DNA of 64,000 nt, from assembly GCA_963573305.1 (NCBI GenBank), contig OY754327.1, positions 187,248,386 to 187,312,385 of the forward strand. The letters are read 5' to 3'. A model generated the notes under the pieces. The model was not told the DNA's origin, did no database searches, and was given only the letters and a program-made list of their open reading frames with translations. Numbering within the stretch: the stretch's first letter is position 1; the number at the start of each line of letters is the position of its first letter. This DNA is from Pyrrhosoma nymphula. Its lineage: Eukaryota > Arthropoda > Insecta > Odonata > Coenagrionidae. The translations under genes were made by a program, and so were the position numbers. Positions 43,741 through 54,808 of this stretch are shown here, piece by piece.

Positions 43741-45814
43741 TTACACTAAAAAAAGCAAAGATTTTAACTTCTTCATAATTTTTTTCTCTACTTCTTCCTG
43801 TTTTTCTTTCAGGGCTTGGTTCTCTGATTTTAACTTATCTAGCTCACTTTTCTTCCTTTTCTCTTCTTCTCTCTGTAATCTACTCTTCTTCGCCATTTCT
43901 GTTTCTCGCCTCTTCTGAAGCACATCTCTGTACTTGGCGCTTGCTCCACGCGCATATCTGATCAACTACCGATCAACTTCCACTGATGCCTCGCCTCCCG
44001 CATGAAAAATCCTATCCCAAACTCTTCTCAGAGCAATGAGAGTTTTCATGTAGGTTCTCGACTAACATGTCTTTGTTCACAGAGAACCCACTCTCGACAA
44101 AGGCGTTACCGTGTGAGAACAGCAGGATAATTTAAACAGCTGCCCAACAACCCTTTAAGTCCTCTCGTTTGTTAAGTTGGCTTGCATAGAATGAGTCCAG
44201 TCTATCCATATCCCTATTAAAGCTCGTGAGCTGTACTTTATCCACCAGGGATACAAATCTTTTGAACTGGATACCAGCGCGGTCTGCCTGCAGAGTGGTA
44301 ATGTGGTTTGTAGACACGAGAACCCTAAGACAAGAATCCATGTCTGTTTTACACTACTCAGGTTTTTTTAAGAATTTTGTTAGGATCCAGACATGATGCT
44401 GCTTTGGTAAATTTATACTTTATTGGGCTTCTCACAACTATTTTCTTCTCAATGGAGACCAAACACTTCTTACATTCCAACCTAAATTTGTCCTCTTCGA
44501 TGTCCTTCACTCTTGCATTACGGAGAGCAAGGGTTGCCCCCACAACAAAATTGATCTGGGACAGTTTCAAACCATTCGCAACATCATCTACATTAATATT
44601 GATCAGCTTGTAGGCTGTCGTCGCTTTGTTTAGGACATCTGGCTTCACAAACTGCCCGTACACCTCTCGGAGAAGATCCTCAATGTCACCACGAAAAAAA
44701 AAGGATGACTGGTTTCAGCATCTGATACGCTTTGAGAAATGGCTCAAAAGATGATGCTATTGTCGCAAAGAAATGAAATTTCGCCAGCAGAAGAGGACCA
44801 GCAAAGCACTCTTTCACCTTCCTAATCGACCATGTGTCAGGCAAATCCTTCATAGTGGGAAAGTAGGTCTTCAAATTCTTGAGTACATATTTAACGACTC
44901 TTGCGGGACCATTCTCAAGCCATCGGCAATTGCAAAATTTGAGGGTAAATTCATCACTTTCAGTAAAACGTGCAAAGTCTGCACAGCGAGCAAGAGAACC
45001 CTTGAAGACATTATAGATTAATTTAAAAAATATTGCAATCTGCCAACTATACTTAATGAAACTGTACTGAAAGGCACTATGAACAACGTGGAGACCACAG
45101 GATCCCACAGGCTACCGTGGGAGCTTACTGGGGCTACAGAAGTAGCTTCGTGACATTTACAGAATACGGGTGGGAGCCTAATATGCTACCGGTAGCTTCT
45201 GCTAGCTCTTTCTCCGGTAGCTTCCATGATAGAGAATACTGATGGGAGCAGGTAGCTTATTGAAGCATCTTTTCACCGGAAAGCTCCGTAGCTTCGAGTT
45301 CTAGAATAGGCCCCTTGGTCCGCCACTTACCGAACTGCTAGCATGTTGCCTGCAAGGTCGAGGGGTATGTGAAGGGAGCGCTGGTGCTACATACACGCGT
45401 ACGCCGTACCAACTAAAAAACTTATCTACCTAAACATATAGCATACATAATAAAAGCTTAAGTTTTAAATGCTAAGAACGGCACAAAACTATCCCATTGA
45501 ATAACGAAAACCATACCGGTACTGTTCATCATACAAAAAGTCTGGGTAGTAATACTGTATACCTGCTGTAGTGGTGTTCGGACGACGAAATTATTCAAGT
45601 TGTCCTGACGTTGACGACCCTGGATAGCATTGAGATGCCACTTCCCTGCAGCATGGCTTTTCACAGCCCGCTTGCCCAATGAACTCAGCGATAAAGTTTT
45701 CTTACACACGATGCACTTAGCAGAGTTCACATCCTGTTCGTCTGCCCACAACCAGCTTTGCCACTCAGGGTGAAGGATAGCATCAAGCCATGCAGGGTTG
45801 AATTTGGAAGTCAT
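43741..45814 (-). pseudogene. hAT-like transposase relic, nearly full span
   Basis: Minus-strand relic of one ~650-residue protein in several frames. The start (45814-45560) is a BED/TTF-like zinc finger: SAKCIVCKKTLSLSSLGKRA, then VKSHAAGKWH. Core segments at 45108-44686 (MGSCGLHVVHSAFQYS; NVFKGSLARCADF; LKFCNCRWLENGPARVV) and 44663-44358 (GLKLSQINFVVGATLALRNA; FRLECKKCLVSIEKKI) follow the same order as the 38-39 kb relic. An insertion of GTAGCTTC-rich DNA separates finger and core. Near 44126-44040 is VLLFSHGNAFVESGFSVNKD, the hAT-type C-terminal dimerisation block. The tail (43965-43741) is a coiled coil, LQREEEKRKKSELDKLKSEN and onward. Stops and shifts show it is inactive. Confidence 0.7.
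45103..45340. repeat. GTAGCTTC-rich insertion inside the hAT relic
   Basis: About 230 bp containing at least five GGTAGCTT/GTAGCTTC strings and two GCTACCG strings in both orientations, between the finger-coding and core-coding parts of the transposase. I infer a small inserted element or local amplification. No duplication of flanks was found. Confidence 0.4.
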
Positions 45815-46129
45815 TATTATTTTGAAAAGGTTTACTCCTACAGTACGATATTCCCTGTTGTGTTGTTGTCCGTCTCACAACACAAGCCGAGTCCAGTCAA
45901 GCCGACGCTAGCCGAGCGGAGAGGGCGAAGTGAGAGGAAAGGGAGGGAGCTACTTCGGCAGCCGAGCCAGTCCCATGTGAGCCCATGCACAAGTGAGCAC
46001 ACCAGCCGAACGGAGCGAGTGCATTGACCAAGGACGCACTGTGCTGCACGGTACATGGCGCTAACTAATTATTAATTCCCCCATTTCGAAGAAGATTTCG
46101 AGATCCCAGACGTTTTCCTGTCTTTTCCC

Positions 46130-46191
46130 TGTCCAATTCCATTGCATTTCATTTCCCTGTTTTCCTTGTTTTCCCTGTTTGCGGGCACCCT
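46130..46191. repeat. probable right terminal region of the hAT-like element
   Basis: Read on the minus strand from 46191 the sequence starts CAGGGTGCCCGCAAACAGGG and continues with repeated GGGAAAAC/AACAGGGAAA strings. That resembles the CAGGGTTGCCACA... ends of the hAT insertion at 37.2-39.6 kb. It lies ~380 bp upstream of the transposase start. A matching left end was not found. Confidence 0.45.
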
Positions 46192-47255
46192 GCCATGGAC
46201 ATGCTTGCATACATAGCTTTCTATGACCCAATAGCAAGCACTGGGGTAAGCTAAGCAAGCTGCACTTGCCCATTCTGCATGGTAAAAATATACGTATCCT
46301 CTTCACTTGGGTTATTTTTCGCCATGTAGTTCGCCATTTCAACTGCATGTTTTCAGTAGATGGCAATGAGTTGCGCCATTCACTCCACTGTGACCCTAGC
46401 TGATGCCTGGCCCTGGGAGTGATTTTTGGTAATTTCGGGCCGGTTTAATGGCTCTTGGCGGAAGACCCGTTTCTCTCACATAAAGATAGAATCGAAAATT
46501 GTTCCACGACAAATATCAACCAGATTTTGACCAGTGCCTATCATTACACACATGGCCGATTTTATTTGGCTCACTTTTTTCGAGATATGACCAACGAGCG
46601 ATGAGGGCAATCGCACAGCAGATCATCGAACGTTACGGTGCTGTCAGATGGAGATCGTATTTCACACTTGCTTCTCTTGTACGCATGCGCAATTGGCTTA
46701 TTTTTGAATGATTGCACTTGTTTTGAAACATTTCGAATGTTAAGATTTTAAAATACCATTATAATGTCAGCAAAATTGAAGTTTACTTTCTCATGAGTAT
46801 TATACACTGCCCTCAATGCGTTCTCACTTGTTAAAGTTAATTCCTAATTACTTTACATGCTAAGACTTTCACGAATAAATAACAGAAATAGTATCTACTT
46901 ATGGAATGCGAATGGAAGGCACCCATTATCGACGTTCTTCTGTTGTTTAGTGCACATGAACTTTGCTAGCGATCTGCTTTTAGCGCCCAGGGGTCTTTTT
47001 GACGAATGGAAGGCAAGCGCACTGTTGTGTTAAGGTTTGCTTGATTGGCGCACAATGAGAACGAATGGAAGGCACCCTTTGCAAAACACAACAGCGCACT
47101 TGCCTTCCATTCGTCAAACAGACCCTGCACACTACGAACTATGGCATCCGTGATTGTCGTAAAGTTGGTTGACTTTCAGCGAAGGCACAGAGTACCTACG
47201 TGGCACTCAGTGGTAAAGGCGTCAAACTTGCACAGGGTTGATACACATTGCCAGT
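46192..47255. other. unassigned DNA with a fold-back pair
   Basis: No supportable gene. It contains an inverted repeat: 46991-47031 against 47085-47125 (GACGAATGGAAGGCAAG and complement). GAATGGAAGGCACCC also appears in direct orientation near 46910 and 47062. Confidence 0.4.
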
Positions 47256-47257
47256 TT

Positions 47258-47315
47258 TGATTTTCCCTGACTTTCCAGACCAAATCACACAGTTTTCCCT
47301 GACTTTAAAAAAGTG
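47258..47315. repeat. hAT-type subterminal repeat, copy 1
   Basis: TTTTCCCTGACTTTCCAGACC followed by CAGTTTTCCCTGACTTT. The same TGACTTTCCAGACCAAA string occurs at about 47948-47965, in the same orientation. Both resemble the ends of the hAT-like elements in this window. Confidence 0.4.
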
Positions 47316-47459
47316 ACCTCATTTGAAGAAAACTAAAGAAATATGTTGATATAGAAGATGATGTTCCACAAAGATAGATTTTTTTGCCAACAACTCCTTA
47401 CAAAGAGAAACACTGGGGTAAAAATTGTCAACGTAATGTCGTACTATCATTCACAAGTC

Positions 47460-47912
47460 CTGTAGTGAGCTCAGCTCTTCAAGCGTGCCCTTTTCGGCCT
47501 CTTCTGGGATTGTCGGCTTTACCAGAATATATCTTCCTCCTGTAAGTGTATGCTTCAGGTGTACATAACTTAGAGCATTTGACTTCATTTTTGTGAGCCT
47601 TTCCTGGGATGTACTGATGGAAATGTAACTTGTCCCACCAAGGAACCATTGACTGATCTATTACAATTGTTTCCCCAAAAGTAATAGTTGATTGAAAACA
47701 CTTCCATATACCATCAAGCTATGGTTTTATCTTAGCCAACCTGTTTTCTGTCGTAAAAACTGTGCCGTTAAACTGTTAGCACTTTAGAATCATTCCAAGC
47801 GGTCGAGTTGCATTGTCATTCCAATACAGTGGAGAATTCCAACCAAGTCGCATTATTGCCAAATGGTTTATTCCCATTGCCATGAGAGCTGAGATGAATG
47901 TTTTCATTTCTC
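47460..47912 (-). pseudogene. piggyBac-type transposase relic, central part
   Basis: Minus-strand pieces of a piggyBac transposase: EMKTFISALMAMGINHLAIM and W-N-S-P-L-Y-W, then a break. ENRLAKIKP follows, then ETIVIDQSMVPWWDKLHFHQ and QYIPGKAHKNEVKCSKLCTP, ending EAYTYRRKIYSGKAD. 'VIDESMVPwkGRl.frqYiPgKphkyGiKlf.L' is the conserved block that contains the first catalytic Asp (D-Q-S-M here). The copy is interrupted at 47915 by a hAT-like end and truncated at 47460. Distinct from the copy at 1.2-2.15 kb, with which it does not overlap in protein coordinates except near the N-terminal core. Confidence 0.7.
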
Positions 47913-47915
47913 CAG

Positions 47916-48640
47916 GGTTCCCACAAATTTTCCCTTGGCATTTTCCATGACTTTCCAGACCAAAATTTAGAAATTTCCATGACTTTTTTCAAATTGTTTT
48001 ATAAGATCAGTACGGCTTAAATCAATTGAAAAACATGTGTAATTGAAACTAAAATGTTTATTGCTTAAATTCAAAACAAAAATTACAGTTATTTAAATAA
48101 AATGATTCTACCATGCATTAAAATCGAGCTTAGACTTAAAAAGTTCGCCAAATCTAATCAAATCAACTGATTTTGATTCTGTAAACTGGATAATCCTTCT
48201 TGTGGTATGAAAAATACTATTAACTGTTTTAAATTGTGGAATTTAAAGAATCAAATAGCAATAGCCACTTATTTTAAATTCGAAAATACCATAAAATTTG
48301 AAGAAAATTTATTGAAAAATCTTAAATTGGCCAGCATTATTTTTTACACTATGTTTAAGAAAAAAGCTTGCTCAGTGTTGGGATATAAAAATTAGCTGCC
48401 TTTAAGTGCCAATTAAGTTTTTACGAAGGGTTTTAGTTTCGTGGGTGAGTGGCGGCCTCCACTCCACGCCACTCACAGTGAGGTAGATCTCGGGGAAGCA
48501 CGTGAATGTATAAATATTGATACTATTATATTTCTTCGATATTTACTTTGATATGTGCACGTCAATGCATGTGTTAAAGCGTCATTCCGTTAACCCACAT
48601 TATTTCATAAATACTTCTTAATTTTGTTTCAGAAGAGCAT
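47916..48640. other. AT-rich DNA starting with a hAT-like end
   Basis: Begins CCAGGGTTCCCACAAATTTT at the exact point where the piggyBac coding breaks off, suggesting an insertion; its right end was not found. A GTGAGTGGCG...CGCCACTCAC hairpin lies at about 48443-48475. The frame 48207-48395 has no family features. Confidence 0.4.
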
Positions 48641-48684
48641 AATACAATGGGTTCGCTGCCACTACATGAAAGGCAATTTTCATT

Positions 48685-48879
48685 TTGTTAAAACAAGATT
48701 TACACTCTGAAGCCCTTGCAGCTTATCAAAAGGTTGCAGATGATTTGTTGAAAAAAATAATGTCCTTTCATACTTCCGGAGTGCAAGAAATTGATTATAA
48801 GAAGATTGCAGAGCGATTTACGTCAAAGGTGGAAGCAAGCTTGACAAACAGAAAGCTTTTTCTTTCCAAGTTTCATTGA
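48685..48879 (+). CDS. hypothetical 64-residue frame, possible terminal exon
   Basis: Preceded at about 48630 by an acceptor-like TTAATTTTGTTTCAG. The frame reads LHSEALAAYQKVADDLLKKI, then EIDYKKIAERFTSKVEASLT and a stop. It looks helical and charged, unlike the random frames nearby, and is followed by an AATAAA at about 48891. An in-frame stop upstream blocks direct extension to the acceptor. I do not recognise the protein. It could be a decayed exon or retrocopy. Confidence 0.2.
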   Translation: MLKQDLHSEALAAYQKVADDLLKKIMSFHTSGVQEIDYKKIAERFTSKVEASLTNRKLFLSKFH

Positions 48880-48964
48880 TAGCAGAATTTTAATAAAGAT
48901 TTCACTTTATGTAGGATGTTACTTTCGGGCAATGCTGCATTTTGTTCATTTTGAAAAATTCAAT

Positions 48965-48995
48965 GTTTCGCTTCTCTTACTGGAAGCGTCATCAG
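48965..48995 (-). ncRNA. hammerhead-like core motif downstream of Penelope GIY-YIG (candidate)
   Basis: On the minus strand: CTGATGAC, then a 5-bp stem GCTTC/GAAGC with an 8-base loop, then GAAACATTG. It differs from the canonical hammerhead core by one extra base between CTGATGA and stem II. It lies 24 bases beyond the end of the decayed Penelope coding region on the same strand, where Penelope pLTRs start. The motif could alternatively be read as coding. Confidence 0.35.
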
Positions 48996-49018
48996 GAGAA
49001 TGAGTGTTTACTGGCTTT

Positions 49019-49375
49019 AGTTCACTCTTATATAGCATCGATGTCCGTTGCACCATTTTTGGGCTTTTGCTGGAGCCAAGAACCTTTTCCAAACCCTGCT
49101 AAGGATATATCCATCCTCCCTATTAGTTTTTTGACCTTTTGGCTATTTCTATGGCCTCACATATTAAGCGCAGATGATACTCTTGCGTCTTAGCCAAGAC
49201 CCGTGTTTGGTCAAACATCTTATGTCCAGGGCTTGAGGCAGAATGCTCGGCAACCACTGATGTATCCCATTTATGTTGCTCCATCGCTCTTGTGCTCTTT
49301 AAGCCTTTAAGAGATAGCTCACTTACTCTGCCCCACATAGCTTCTGCCGCAGCGGCAGGGAACCTCATACACTCC
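49019..49375 (-). pseudogene. Penelope-like element, GIY-YIG endonuclease domain
   Basis: Minus-strand relic of the C-terminal endonuclease. It starts GVYEVPCRCGRSYVGQSK (GIY- and YIG-type motifs with the CxC preceding G), then after two stops RLKEHKS carries the catalytic R..EH. In another frame come DTSVVAEHSASSPGHKMFDQ and TRVLAKTQEYHLRLICEAIE, with the conserved AEH and E(A)IEI strings, followed by a tail ending near 49019. This order is diagnostic of Penelope-like retroelements, in which GIY-YIG follows the RT. RT sequence was not found upstream (49380-50500). Dead copy. Confidence 0.75.
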
Positions 49376-49389
49376 CATTGACATATCAC

Positions 49390-52300
49390 AGGATTTTTAC
49401 TAAGGACCTAGACGACTGGCGATTAGCTCTTGTGTCAATACCCTGTATTGACTGCATGGTGAAGAAGACTGACAAGGGCCTGCTACAGATTATTCTGGTG
49501 CACTTACGGCCTAGGATTTGAAAATGTGAGAGACTTTTTGGAAATTTTCCGTGACTGTAATTAAACGATAGCTACTTGCGAAATAATGCCTAACTCCCAA
49601 AAATAACATACTTATGGAAAAATATAATGGGCACGAGTTGGGGGAAGTAACCTAGGCAACAGTATTGCCGTAACGGCATCGTGGATTCCACGCATTGCCG
49701 GCATGCTCAACCAACACTTGGCTGGGAAAGCAGAAGGTGAAAACACTCAATAATTCTGAGTCTTCATGCACAGAAGAGGTCAAGTGGGAGGTTTTTTTTC
49801 GTTTGAAGCTCAAGAAAGATACGTATTTTGCTAATTAGATTCCAACGTTCAGCATTTGAAATTGTACAGGGCGTGGTTGCATATACCACAGGAGAAAAGA
49901 ATGATAAATTCGTCTTAAGTTTATTTTTTTATTATTTTTTTTTGGGATAACTTATTGAAAGATGAATCGAGAGCATCCAAAAATATTTGTCTGCAACATC
50001 TACACATCACTGGTCTTGAAAAGCATGTAAAACAAAAATTATCATCACAAAAGATTTTGTTAATATTGACCTGTGGTTGCATACCTACTAGGGGCATTGT
50101 TTAAAAAATTATAATTCAGTTATTTAGAAATGCTTTCCACTCCCTGATAGTGTAAAAATAATAATGCTCTTGTCAAGGAAAACTTCGAAAAAATCTGAAA
50201 AATTAATTTTCATTTTTCATGAAAATTTACATCCCTGGGAATTGTATACAAAACAGGCCTACATCACGAACGTGTTAAGGCAAAATCGAAGGCAGAAGGG
50301 GAGTTGGTAGAAAGATGCAAAATATTAAGCAATGAATGGGGCTGCATGATGTTCAGTCACTGATCCACACAGTGGGCAAATGAGAAGCAATGGAAAATGT
50401 GGTTGCCGACATACGTTAATGGATACACATTGGAAGACGAAGAAGGTCAGGATTCGACCGAAGAAAGATAAAAACCCTGGTTGCGCGAGTTTCATACACT
50501 CTACATCATGGTAAACTGTAAACCGGGGTAAAATCTTGTCCTGGAATTTTAGTATCTCAAAGTACTTTTTCTATAGACGTGTTAATAATTAAAGTGACAA
50601 TTCATAACCACATAATTATGAATAATTGTGTGCATAAAAGGAGATTTTATGAGTAAAAGGAGTGTTATTAATCCCAGAAGTCTCACTTAAAATTAGACAC
50701 ACAAGAGCATGCGCACACTGCCCTTAATACCTCCCCCAGAACGTCATTTTCAAAGCCGATGCACGCTGAAGACCATTATTCCTGCCATTTTTATTATGCA
50801 TTCGACGAAAAGGCCAAGTATTTTTCTACTTGTCTTTTAAAATTGAGCATCAGAAAAATTTCTACCTTACCTATAATGCCTTGTCAAATGTCGCTTTTAT
50901 CATACTACAACAGTGGTAAAATTTTCACCTAACCATTTTTGTTGCTCCGTCATGCCGTGATTTTGTGCTGAAAATGAATTTTAAGCAGAGTGCGTCGTCA
51001 TGATTGCTCAGCTAATTTCACCAGGTCCTTATAAGTACTAATATATGTATGTAGTTATTTGGTTCTAAACATGAATAAATTTAAAATATATAAAGGAACA
51101 AAATAAAACTGCGCTAAGAGACGAGAATACATGTCTATGTGACCAAATGTTAAAAGAAAAGTGAGATTGCTGTCTCCTTATCACATCACTATATTCCAAA
51201 CCCAGCCTTTAGATTGACATTTATTGGAGTCACAGTTTTAAAGTGCATTGTGCCGTTTTGCACTAGATTCAGATAAGTATTCAAATCGCCCAATAATTTA
51301 CATATATCAATATTAAGATCTAATGTTTTATTCTTTGTGCCAAAACAAGAAAATAGAAACCATATGGGTAACGAGTACTGGAGTAAGACTATTTGAGTGG
51401 AATCACCCAATACTGAAATTAGGTACTGTACCTATTATTTTTTCAGAGAAAAATACCATTGACAAAGTCACGATTTTTGCCTCTGGTGGCAATATTTTAT
51501 TTCTCACAATGGCATCTCTATAGCTACTTATATATGTACTATGAAAGCATGTAAATATGTAACAATCAGCAAATTATAAATATCTGCTGTCAGTGAAGAA
51601 GAAGCAAAAGCCTGGAATTTGAACAAAAAATAATCAATGATAGCATTTGAAACTCATACAAAAACACATTTGGACTGCTCTAGCACCAGTATTTTCAAAG
51701 GGAGTCTTCAATTCTCCCCAATTTCTTTTGCATTCTTCATTTAAGAATTAATAAATGCCACTGTGGAACAAATTGCTGCTCAATTTTATTTCCCCTGTAA
51801 AGCTAAATTATAGCTAGAGCTACTAATGGGTTCATAGATTTATAAGAAAATTAAAAATTGTTTAGATATTATTTCTAAAAACATGTATAGGTAATTGAAA
51901 GGAACTGGTATTCTTAATTTGGTGGAAGCAGGATTCGGATTCAAGATTCAGTATTTGAGATTCAAAGAAAAAAAAATGATTCGGATTCAAGATTTGGATT
52001 CGACCCAAAACTAAAAAATATGTCAACAGATAAATAAAAGTGACCACGTGTGTTAGTAAATAAATAAAAGTGAAGCGAGCTGTTAACCCATAAACTGCCA
52101 GTTCACTTGTGAACAACTTGACATGCGGCAACTTTTGGACTTTGTGCCAAATAAATTTTCACGCAACCATGGAATCCAGTTGAAATGCTTGATAGTGGTG
52201 ATAGAAGGCATAGGAGAATGCTCAAACGGATTGAAATGGAAGTGAAATTTTCCAATCGATATAAACCTTTATTTAACTTTAATTTTTATTTTAACTTTAC

Positions 52301-52490
52301 CACAGATTTGAAATTTGAGGTTAAGTAGAAGTTTGAATAAAAATATATATTATGAAATACCACGAAGTTACCACCGAGCAAGTTTTATTTATTTTTCAAT
52401 TGGTAAAAAAATTATAAAAAACTAAAAATTGAAAGTAAAAAATGGCTTTCATGAAATGTAAATAGAATTTTGTCAATATATGAACTGTGC
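49390..52490. other. unassigned AT-rich DNA
   Basis: About 3.1 kb with no supportable gene. Frames at 51189-51410 (minus) and 51323-51523 (plus) overlap and each looks mildly protein-like, but neither has family motifs or convincing splice sites. GATTCGGATTCAAGAT strings repeat around 51925-52005. Confidence 0.35.
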
Positions 52491-52499
52491 ATAATTACA

Positions 52500-52625
52500 T
52501 TCATGATAAACTAAAATACTTTGTACTTTTCTACAATATTTTTATTTGTAATACTGTACCTGACAATGCTGTAAATCAGTGAAACGTGTCGTACAAATAA
52601 AAGTATTTTACTTTATCAAGAATAC
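52500..52625. repeat. decayed palindromic element with hammerhead-like core
   Basis: Imperfect inverted arms (ATGATAAACTAAAATACTTT on the left, complement of CTTGATAAAGTAAAATACTT on the right) surround CTGACAATG-CTG-TAAAT-CAG-TGAAACGTGTCG at 52560-52592. That is the same two-half motif as in the other palindromes, with CTGACAA instead of CTGATGA. Confidence 0.45.
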
Positions 52626-52897
52626 AAACATGAAAAACTTCCAGGTAGTAAAGCCTGCCACTATCAAGTTAGTACACACTTACTTAACGAATGCTCCTCT
52701 CACACGCACATGCAAATAAAATCCATCACCAGCACAGCAAAAATTGATTAAACAGAAAGAATTGTACGGTAAGGGTTGTAACTACATATATATATGTATG
52801 CACTTGGAATTGACTCTTGTTGTAAATTTAAACACTTGGTAATTTTACACAATATTTTTTTAATTGATTGATTTTAGTGATTTTATACCATTATTAA

Positions 52898-53049
52898 CCC
52901 TTTCGCTGCGGTCAACCTGCGGAGACTTCCCATCCCCTGTGCGGCGATAAGTGAACAGTGGGTAGGAATGACCTTGCCAACGAAACAGGATTACGTTCAC
53001 AGCAGTCTACCGGGCAAACGTAGCTCCTACGTTCATAGCAGCAAAAGGG
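52898..53049. mobile_element. 152-bp TTAA-flanked MITE (piggyBac-type)
   Basis: Ends CCCTTTCGCTGCGG on the left and, in inverted form, CCCTTTTGCTGCTATG on the right, with TTAA on each side (52894-52897, 53050-53053). A TTAA target and CCC...GGG ends are the hallmark of piggyBac-related MITEs. It lies in the intron ~130 bp past the IQ exon. Confidence 0.7.
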
Positions 53050-53180
53050 TTAAAGGTCGAGTACAGCTGCAACACGTACATAGTAATTGTAAAACTAAAC
53101 CTTTCACATTATAAATAGTTAAATGTGGAAGATTACCAAGCACTTCTCTTGGGATCAAAATAAAAAAAATATTAATTTAC

Positions 53181-54808
53181 CTTCATAGCAAACTCCTGAC
53201 GTAAGGCTGAGTAATCATTTGCTTTCTCTGCTCTCAGTGTGGCAGCCAACCTCTGAGACAAGACGCGTCTCCAGTTCTTCTGAATTACACAAGCAGCTAC
53301 GTTCATTTCCTCCAGCCTCTTCTCTCTCAGTTTGGTGGTTATCCTCTTAGCTAAAACAACCCTCCAGTTCTTCTGAATTGCACAAGCAGCTCTGTTCATT
53401 GCTTCCAGCCTCTCAGCTCTTAATTTGTCAGCTAGCCTCATAGCTAATAATCGTCGGCAATACTTTTGAAAAACACAAGCAGCCTTGTTCATCGCTTTTA
53501 GCCTCTCAGCTCTCAACTTGGCAGCTTCTCTCATGGCTAATGTACATTTCCAATTTTTCTGAATTACAACTGCGGCTTTGTTCATCGCTGCAATTCTCTC
53601 AGCTCTAAGCAATCTGGCCCTTCTCTTGGCTAGAACATGCCTCCAGCTCCTCTGAATAACAATTGCAGATTTATTCCTTGCTTCTTTTCTTTCTGCTCTT
53701 AACTTAGAGGCCAAACGCATAGCTAATATACATCTCCAATTCTTCTGAAAGACGCAAGCAGCTTTGTTCAAAGTCATTATTCTCTCAGCTCTCAGTATCC
53801 TAGCACGCTTCTTGGCTAGAACATACCTCCAACTCCTCTGAATAACAATGGCAGATTTATTCATTGCTTCATTTCTATCTGCTCTTAACTTAGAGGCTAA
53901 CCGCATGGCTAATATACATCTCCAATTCTTCTGAAAGATGCAAGCAGCATTGTTCAGTGCTACAATTCTCTCAGCTCTCAAGATCCTGGCTTGTCTTTTC
54001 GCTAGAACATACCTCAAGTTTCTTTGAATTACAACCACAGCTTTGTACATAGCTGCAATTCTCTCAGCTCTCAATAATCTGGCTTGTTTCTTGGCTAAAG
54101 CATACCTCCAATTTCTCTGAATAACAATGGCAGCTTTATTCATACCTTCAAGTCTCTCTGCTCTTAACTTAGAGGCTAACCGCATGGCTAATATGCATCT
54201 CCAATTCCTCTGGAGCATGCAAGCAGCAGTGTTCATTTCTGAAATTCTATCTGCTCTCAATTTCCTGGCCCTTCTCTTGGCTATGGCATACCTCCAACTC
54301 CTTTGAATCACTATAGCAGCTTTGTTCATAGCTTCTTGTCTTTCTGATTTCATCTTGGCAGCCAACTTCATGGCTACTAGACGTCTCCAATTCTTCTGTA
54401 ACACACATGCAGCATTCTCCATTGCTTCTAATCTCTGAGCTCTCAATTTAGCAACTTTTTTCTTAGCTAAAGCATACCTCCAGTTCTTCTGAATGATTAT
54501 GGCAGCTCTGTGTAAGACCAACAGCTTTTCTAATCTCAATTTTTCAGCTTTCCTCTTTGCAATAATGCGTCTCCAATTTTTCTGAATAACACAAGCAGCA
54601 CTGTTCACAGTCGCAAGTCCCTCAACGTCCTTCTCTGCAGTCACTCTTCTTGTCAATGCATCATTCAATGCTAGCTGAACCATGAAGTGGTCAACACTTG
54701 ACTTTTGAGCAGTTTCCAGAACCTCAGCACCATTATGGTATTCTTGCATGCACATAGTTTGTACTTTGGTGTACGTATGATTAATAGCAGCCACATCTGT
54801 TTTCGTGC
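53181..54808 (-). CDS. large exon encoding fifteen IQ motifs (abnormal-spindle-like candidate)
   Basis: A 1628-bp exon, 542 codons, bounded by an acceptor (TATATTTATATTTTCAG before 54808) and a donor (ATGAAG|GTAAAT at 53181/53180). Entry phase 1, exit phase 0. The first ~80 residues are unrelated to the repeats. Then come fifteen consecutive 31-residue units of the form AACVIQKNWRR.LAKR.A.KL, followed by RAER..AMNK. Each contains an IQ motif (IQxxxRxxxxR-like; here I/V-Q-K/R-x-W-R). IQ motifs form helices that bind calmodulin or myosin light chains. Long IQ arrays within one large exon are characteristic of ASPM/abnormal spindle, a spindle-pole microtubule protein, but no calponin-homology domain is seen and the 31-residue spacing is longer than usual there, so another IQ-rich protein is possible. 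Two unit types alternate, indicating duplication by dimers. No stops: clearly under coding constraint. Confidence 0.85.

Noticed and set aside
51189..51523. Overlapping minus and plus frames as exons
   Set aside because: Both look mildly protein-like but overlap each other, lack good splice sites and match no family I know.
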